From BQJU01 sp965229635 (lineage in GTDB: Bacteria > Bacteroidota > Bacteroidia > Chitinophagales > Saprospiraceae), in assembly GCA_965229635.1 (NCBI GenBank), contig OZ245894.1:1302001-1366000 (forward strand): 64,000 bases of DNA. The letters are read 5' to 3'. Below the pieces are notes generated by a model. The model saw nothing but the letters and a program-made list of their open reading frames with translations. It did not search any database and had not been told where the DNA came from. This document shows, one piece after another, positions 60,203 through 64,000 of this stretch; position 1 is the stretch's first letter, and every line of letters starts with the position of its first letter. Made by a program: the position numbers and the translations under genes.

Positions 60203-62620
60203 CTATTTATCCATTAGAGCAATCTCCAGCACCTCTTCCATATCCGCCACATAATGAATCTTCAAATCACTTAGGTATGCTGCCTTGACTTCTTCTACGT
60301 GCTTCTTATTCTCCTTGCACAAAATCACCTCCTGCATACCGGCCCGTTTGGCCGCCAGCAGTTTTTCCTTGATGCCACCTACCGGCAGCACCTTTCCGCG
60401 CAGGGTAATCTCACCGGTCATGGCCAGAAATGGCTTTACCGGACGTCGGGTCAGCAATGACGTCAGGGCCGTCAACATAGTGATGCCCGCCGAGGGACCA
60501 TCTTTGGGGATGGCGCCTTCCGGAACGTGTAGGTGGATGTCATTTTCTTCAAAATAAGTATTGTCAATGCCTAGTTTTTCACTATGAGCCTTGATGAAAC
60601 TCAGGGCAGTGGTGGCTGATTCTTTCATCACATCACCCAGGTTTCCCGTAAGGGTGAGCTTGCCTTTGCCCTTGCTGAGGCTGGATTCAATAAAGAGGAT
60701 ATCTCCACCAAATTGGGTCCAGGCCAGGCCCACCGTCACACCGGGAGCACTCACCTCCTGGTACATATCAGTGGAAAAGCGGGTAGGTCCGAGCATACCC
60801 CGCAGATCACCGGGCTTGATGGTTGGACTATATTCCTCTTCGATGGCTACCTTTTTGGCAATATTACGCATCACGCCGGCAATACGCCGATTGAGCGAAC
60901 GCACGCCCGATTCGCGAGTATATTCCTGAATGATCCTGGTGATCACATTGGGCTTCAGCTTGATATGTTTGGCTTCAAGGCCATGTTCCTTGCGCTGCTC
61001 GGGAATGAGGTGGCGTTTGGCAATCTCTACCTTTTCTTCGGTAGAATAGCCGCTAATTTCAATGATCTCCATCCGGTCAAGCAGGGCCGGTTGGATGGTA
61101 GATAGTGAATTGGCAGTAGCAATAAACAACACCTTGGAAAGGTCGTATTCCAGCTCCAGGTAATTATCGTGGAAGGTGGAATTTTGTTCGGGATCCAATA
61201 CTTCCAGCAAGGCCGAAGAGGGATCTCCCCGGAAGTCTTTGCCTACCTTGTCGATTTCATCGAGGATGAATACCGGATTGGACGCTTTGGCCTTTCGGAT
61301 GGATTGAATGATCCGTCCCGGCATGGCACCGATGTAGGTCTTGCGGTGACCGCGAATTTCCGATTCATCGTGTAAACCACCCAGTGACATGCGGATGAAC
61401 TTTCGCTTTAGCGCTTTACTGATCGAACGTCCCAGGGAGGTTTTACCCACACCCGGAGGGCCTACCAGGCAAAGGATTGGGGCTTTCATATCGCCCTTCA
61501 GCTTTAGTACAGCCAGGTGTTCCAGAATGCGCTCCTTGACCTTCTCCAGTCCGAAGTGGTCTTTATCCAGTACTTCCTTAACTCGCTTGAGGTTAAAGTT
61601 ATCTTTGGTGTATTCGTCCCACGGTAGATCGAGTAGTAGTTCCAGATAATTCATCTGCACGGAGTATTCCGCTACCTGCGGATTCATACGGCGCAGGCGG
61701 TTGACTTCCTTGTGGAATACTTCGTCGACCTCCTTGGCCCACTTTTTCTTTTTGGCGCGATCGAGCAGGTTCCCGACTTCCGCTTCTTGCGGGTTTTGCC
61801 CCAATTCTTCCTGAATGGTCTTCAGTTGCTGATTGAGAAAATAGTCGCGCTGTTGCTTTTCGATATCGACGCGCACCTTATTTTCGATCTTGTCCTTGAG
61901 TTCGAGCAGCTGTAACTCACTGTTAAGTTGCTCCAGCACCAGATTGGCTTTTTCCCGCAGGTTACTGATTTCCAAGATCCGTTGCTTCACGGGAATTTTA
62001 GCACCCATATTGGAAGCAATGAAATTGAGTAAAAAGCTGGTATTACTGATGTTGCGCAGCATCACCATTGCTTCGGAAGGGATATTTGGCGAAAGCTCGA
62101 TGATCTGTTTGGCCAAATCCAGGATGGAAGAAACCAGGGCTTCAAATTCCAGCTTGTTTTCTGGCTCAATATAATCCAGGGTTTCCACCTTGCCTTCTAA
62201 AAAAGGCATTTCCCGGAGGATCTCTATCAAAGAAAACCGGCGACGCCCCTGTAAGATGGCGGTAATCGTGCCATCGGGCATACGCAGCAGCTTCAGGATA
62301 CGGGCAATGGTGCCGATTTCGTAAAGATCCTTGGTGTAAGGTTCCTCCACTTCACTATCCTTTTGCGAAAGCACCGCAATGACCTTGCCCTCCTCATAAG
62401 CCTTGTTGATGGCCTTGATCGACCGGTCTCTACCAACGGTGATAGGGATAACAATGCCGGGAAATAAGACGGTATTTTTTAGTGCCAGAAACGGCAATAT
62501 TTCGGGAAAGTCTTCCTGACCATTTGCATCCTCGCCTTCTTCGATAGATATAAAAGGTAGAAAGTCTGTATCTTCATCGAACCCTTGTTGGGCAAAAAAA
62601 TTCTCAAACATTCGCTTCAT
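60203..62620 (-). CDS. lon: ATP-dependent protease Lon
   Basis: The 805-residue AAA+ protease degrades misfolded and regulatory proteins. ATG 62620 is preceded by an in-frame TTG. The N-terminal substrate domain (about 40-240) begins ILPFLALKNTVLFPGIVIP. The AAA module has GPPGVGKTS (387-395) and Walker B FILDEIDKVG. The protease domain carries the catalytic Ser710 in PKDGPSAGITM and Lys753 in GGIKEKLLAAKRAG. All functional residues are present. A sigma-54-like promoter lies about 165 bases upstream, consistent with stress control alongside hsp20. Confidence 0.97.
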   Translation of the reverse strand: MKRMFENFFAQQGFDEDTDFLPFISIEEGEDANGQEDFPEILPFLALKNTVLFPGIVIPITVGRDRSIKAINKAYEEGKVIAVLSQKDSEVEEPYTKDLYEIGTIARILKLLRMPDGTITAILQGRRRFSLIEILREMPFLEGKVETLDYIEPENKLEFEALVSSILDLAKQIIELSPNIPSEAMVMLRNISNTSFLLNFIASNMGAKIPVKQRILEISNLREKANLVLEQLNSELQLLELKDKIENKVRVDIEKQQRDYFLNQQLKTIQEELGQNPQEAEVGNLLDRAKKKKWAKEVDEVFHKEVNRLRRMNPQVAEYSVQMNYLELLLDLPWDEYTKDNFNLKRVKEVLDKDHFGLEKVKERILEHLAVLKLKGDMKAPILCLVGPPGVGKTSLGRSISKALKRKFIRMSLGGLHDESEIRGHRKTYIGAMPGRIIQSIRKAKASNPVFILDEIDKVGKDFRGDPSSALLEVLDPEQNSTFHDNYLELEYDLSKVLFIATANSLSTIQPALLDRMEIIEISGYSTEEKVEIAKRHLIPEQRKEHGLEAKHIKLKPNVITRIIQEYTRESGVRSLNRRIAGVMRNIAKKVAIEEEYSPTIKPGDLRGMLGPTRFSTDMYQEVSAPGVTVGLAWTQFGGDILFIESSLSKGKGKLTLTGNLGDVMKESATTALSFIKAHSEKLGIDNTYFEENDIHLHVPEGAIPKDGPSAGITMLTALTSLLTRRPVKPFLAMTGEITLRGKVLPVGGIKEKLLAAKRAGMQEVILCKENKKHVEEVKAAYLSDLKIHYVADMEEVLEIALMDK

Positions 62621-62781
62621 CAATTTTCCAATTTCAAACCACGATTCTTCAACGTGACGTGTACATTCGCGGAGATTGATCGGGTATACGGAAATGAGTG
62701 GGGAGTTGTTCCTTTACTTCGATACAATCAATCCTTGACAAACTGACAGCAATCAGTTGTCTAAATTACGCATTCAGGTAA

Positions 62782-62797
62782 GACAACTTCCGTGCCA
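62782..62797 (-). promoter_or_regulatory. Sigma-54-like promoter upstream of lon
   Basis: On the minus strand TGGCACG-GAAG-TTGTC matches the -24 element perfectly, with the -12 GC read as GT at the right distance (10 bases from GG). The predicted start is near 62770. A GTCAGTTTGTCAA motif lies just downstream, resembling the TTTTGTCAAAATGTCA near the hsp20 promoter. Confidence 0.45.
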
Positions 62798-62877
62798 TAA
62801 GGCAAAATAGGGAAAATAACCTGCAAAAAGGCCTTTCCGGAGAGTGGAATTATCAACAATCGGACAAAAAGACAGTT

Positions 62878-64000
62878 TTAGCTAACCGCTTCTTCTATAA
62901 CAACTTCTGCACTCGCCTCCTCGGTTTCTTCTGCTTCCGGATCAACTTCCACCTCGTCTTTTTCTACCCTCAGATTGTCGATGATAAATTCCTGACGGGT
63001 TGGCGTATTCTTGCCCATGTAGTAGGCCAGGATATCGTCAATTTCGGTGTCTTCATTGAGGAATACCGGATCGAGACGAATGTTTTCACCAATAAAATCG
63101 CCAAATTCATCGGGAGAAATCTCACCCAGTCCCTTAAATCGGGTGATCTCGGGTTTGCCGCGCAGCTTTTCGATGGCTTTCCTTTTCTCGTCCTCGCTGT
63201 AACAGTAGAAGGTTTGCTGCTTATCGCGAACCCGGAATAGGGGCGTATCGAGAATGAAGAGGTGGCCATTGCGCACCAACTCGGGAAAGAATTGCAAAAA
63301 GAAGGTCAGTAGCAAAAGTCGAATGTGCATACCATCCACATCGGCATCCGTGGCAATCACGACACGATTATAGCGCAGGCCATCCAGGCCGTCCTCAATG
63401 TCCAGAGCGTGCTGGAGCAGGTTGAATTCTTCGTTTTCGTAAACTACTTTTTTGGTTAGGCCGTAACAGTTGAGCGGCTTACCGCGCAGGCTAAATACCG
63501 CCTGGGTTTGCACATCTCGGGCCTTGGTAATGGAACCACTTGCCGAGTCACCCTCGGTGATGAAGATGGTGGTAGCCAGACGCATTTCCTCTTCAGTGGT
63601 CCTTGGCCCATCGCTGAAATGCAGGCGGCAATCGCGTAGTTTTTTATTGTGCAAATTGGCTTTCTTGGCGCGTTGATTGGCTAGTTTCTTGATGCCGGCA
63701 ATTTCCTTGCGCTCACGCTCCGATTGCAGAATGCGCTTTTCGAGCGCCTTGGCAATCTCCGCATGACGGTGCAAGAAATTATCCAGCTTTTCGCCAATGG
63801 TATTTTTGATAAAGGTCCGGATGGTATGGCCTTTCGGCGAAATATTAGTGGACCCCAGCTTAGTCTTGGTTTGAGATTCAAACACCGGTTCTTCCACTTT
63901 GATACTCAATGCGGCGATGATGCTACTCAGGATATCGCGGCGGTCAAAGCTTTTATTGAAGTGTTTGTTCACGGTTTCTACCATCACCTCCTTAAAGGCA
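62878..64000 (-). CDS. parE: DNA topoisomerase IV subunit B (partial, cut by window edge)
   Basis: The C-terminal 374 residues of a GyrB/ParE protein; the frame continues off the right edge (AFKEVMVETVNKHF). Toprim motifs are visible: TTIFITEGDSASGSITKAR, then RVVIATDADVDGMHIRLL, followed by RFKGLGEISPDEF. The acidic tail (DPEAEETEEASAEVV) and the absence of a GyrB-type insertion suggest ParE, which decatenates chromosomes, but GyrB cannot be fully excluded. The ATP-binding half lies outside the window. Confidence 0.88.
   Translation of the reverse strand, partial: AFKEVMVETVNKHFNKSFDRRDILSSIIAALSIKVEEPVFESQTKTKLGSTNISPKGHTIRTFIKNTIGEKLDNFLHRHAEIAKALEKRILQSERERKEIAGIKKLANQRAKKANLHNKKLRDCRLHFSDGPRTTEEEMRLATTIFITEGDSASGSITKARDVQTQAVFSLRGKPLNCYGLTKKVVYENEEFNLLQHALDIEDGLDGLRYNRVVIATDADVDGMHIRLLLLTFFLQFFPELVRNGHLFILDTPLFRVRDKQQTFYCYSEDEKRKAIEKLRGKPEITRFKGLGEISPDEFGDFIGENIRLDPVFLNEDTEIDDILAYYMGKNTPTRQEFIIDNLRVEKDEVEVDPEAEETEEASAEVVIEEAVS

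Overview
The window comes from a member of the Bacteroidota, probably the Saprospiria (Lewinella/Haliscomenobacter-like). The phylum call rests on three secreted proteins with type IX secretion (T9SS) C-terminal sorting domains, TAnnTTTG-type -7 promoter boxes, weak Shine-Dalgarno sequences and Bacteroidota-typical families (DUF3109, SIMPL, a sigma factor paired with a barrel protein). The class is a guess from overall gene flavour.

Layout. 0-2 kb: a membrane-anchored glycine-betaine-type binding protein followed by an alanyl-tRNA-synthetase-like catalytic protein that runs off the left edge. 2.6-13.4 kb: mostly housekeeping and envelope genes: prfA, tsaB, two ArsR-type regulators, a secreted protein overlapping a lipoprotein gene, a T9SS-exported PGRP amidase, an ECF sigma factor with its membrane partner, a PH-like membrane protein and a SIMPL protein. 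13.5-20.4 kb: an accessory stretch. It holds an LMW-phosphatase-like gene, two paralogous genes of an unknown family, an immunity-like SUKH (SMI1/KNR4) pseudogene, several other broken genes, an antitoxin-like HTH gene with a deleted Fic toxin (mobile mystery A/B), and a 131-bp-period tandem array of tRNA-Met-derived pseudo-tRNAs ending in one intact tRNA-Met. 20.5-40.3 kb: core genes (DMT transporter, peroxiredoxin, clpS-aat, M23 peptidase, arfB, two hsp20 genes with a sigma-54-type promoter, citrate synthase of mitochondrial type, uvrA, a beta/gamma-crystallin protein), separated by long non-coding stretches rich in dispersed repeats.

40.4-53.2 kb is AT-rich and mobile. A two-gene operon has an IS21-family element inserted 2 bp before a start codon. 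A lipoprotein gene, a large delta-60-repeat T9SS protein and a pentapeptide-repeat protein follow. A semialdehyde-dehydrogenase gene is split by an ISAzo13-type element with a 3-bp target duplication, and behind it lies the tail of a PLP-dependent decarboxylase. 53.2-64 kb returns to core and envelope genes: a very large lipoprotein joining a GHL10/DigH-type glycosidase to an amidase_3 domain, a GNAT acetyltransferase, a yeast-type cytosine deaminase, lon with a sigma-54-like promoter, and parE running off the right edge.

How they fit together. Release and rescue (prfA, arfB), the N-degron route (aat, clpS), heat shock (hsp20, lon), DNA repair and topology (uvrA, parE) and peptidoglycan turnover (PGRP amidase, M23, glycosidase-amidase fusion) are the recognisable themes. 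The most unusual structures are the pseudo-tRNA array with its toxin-antitoxin insert, the decayed immunity-like cluster beside it, the alanyl-tRNA-synthetase-like paralogue and the glycosidase-amidase fusion.
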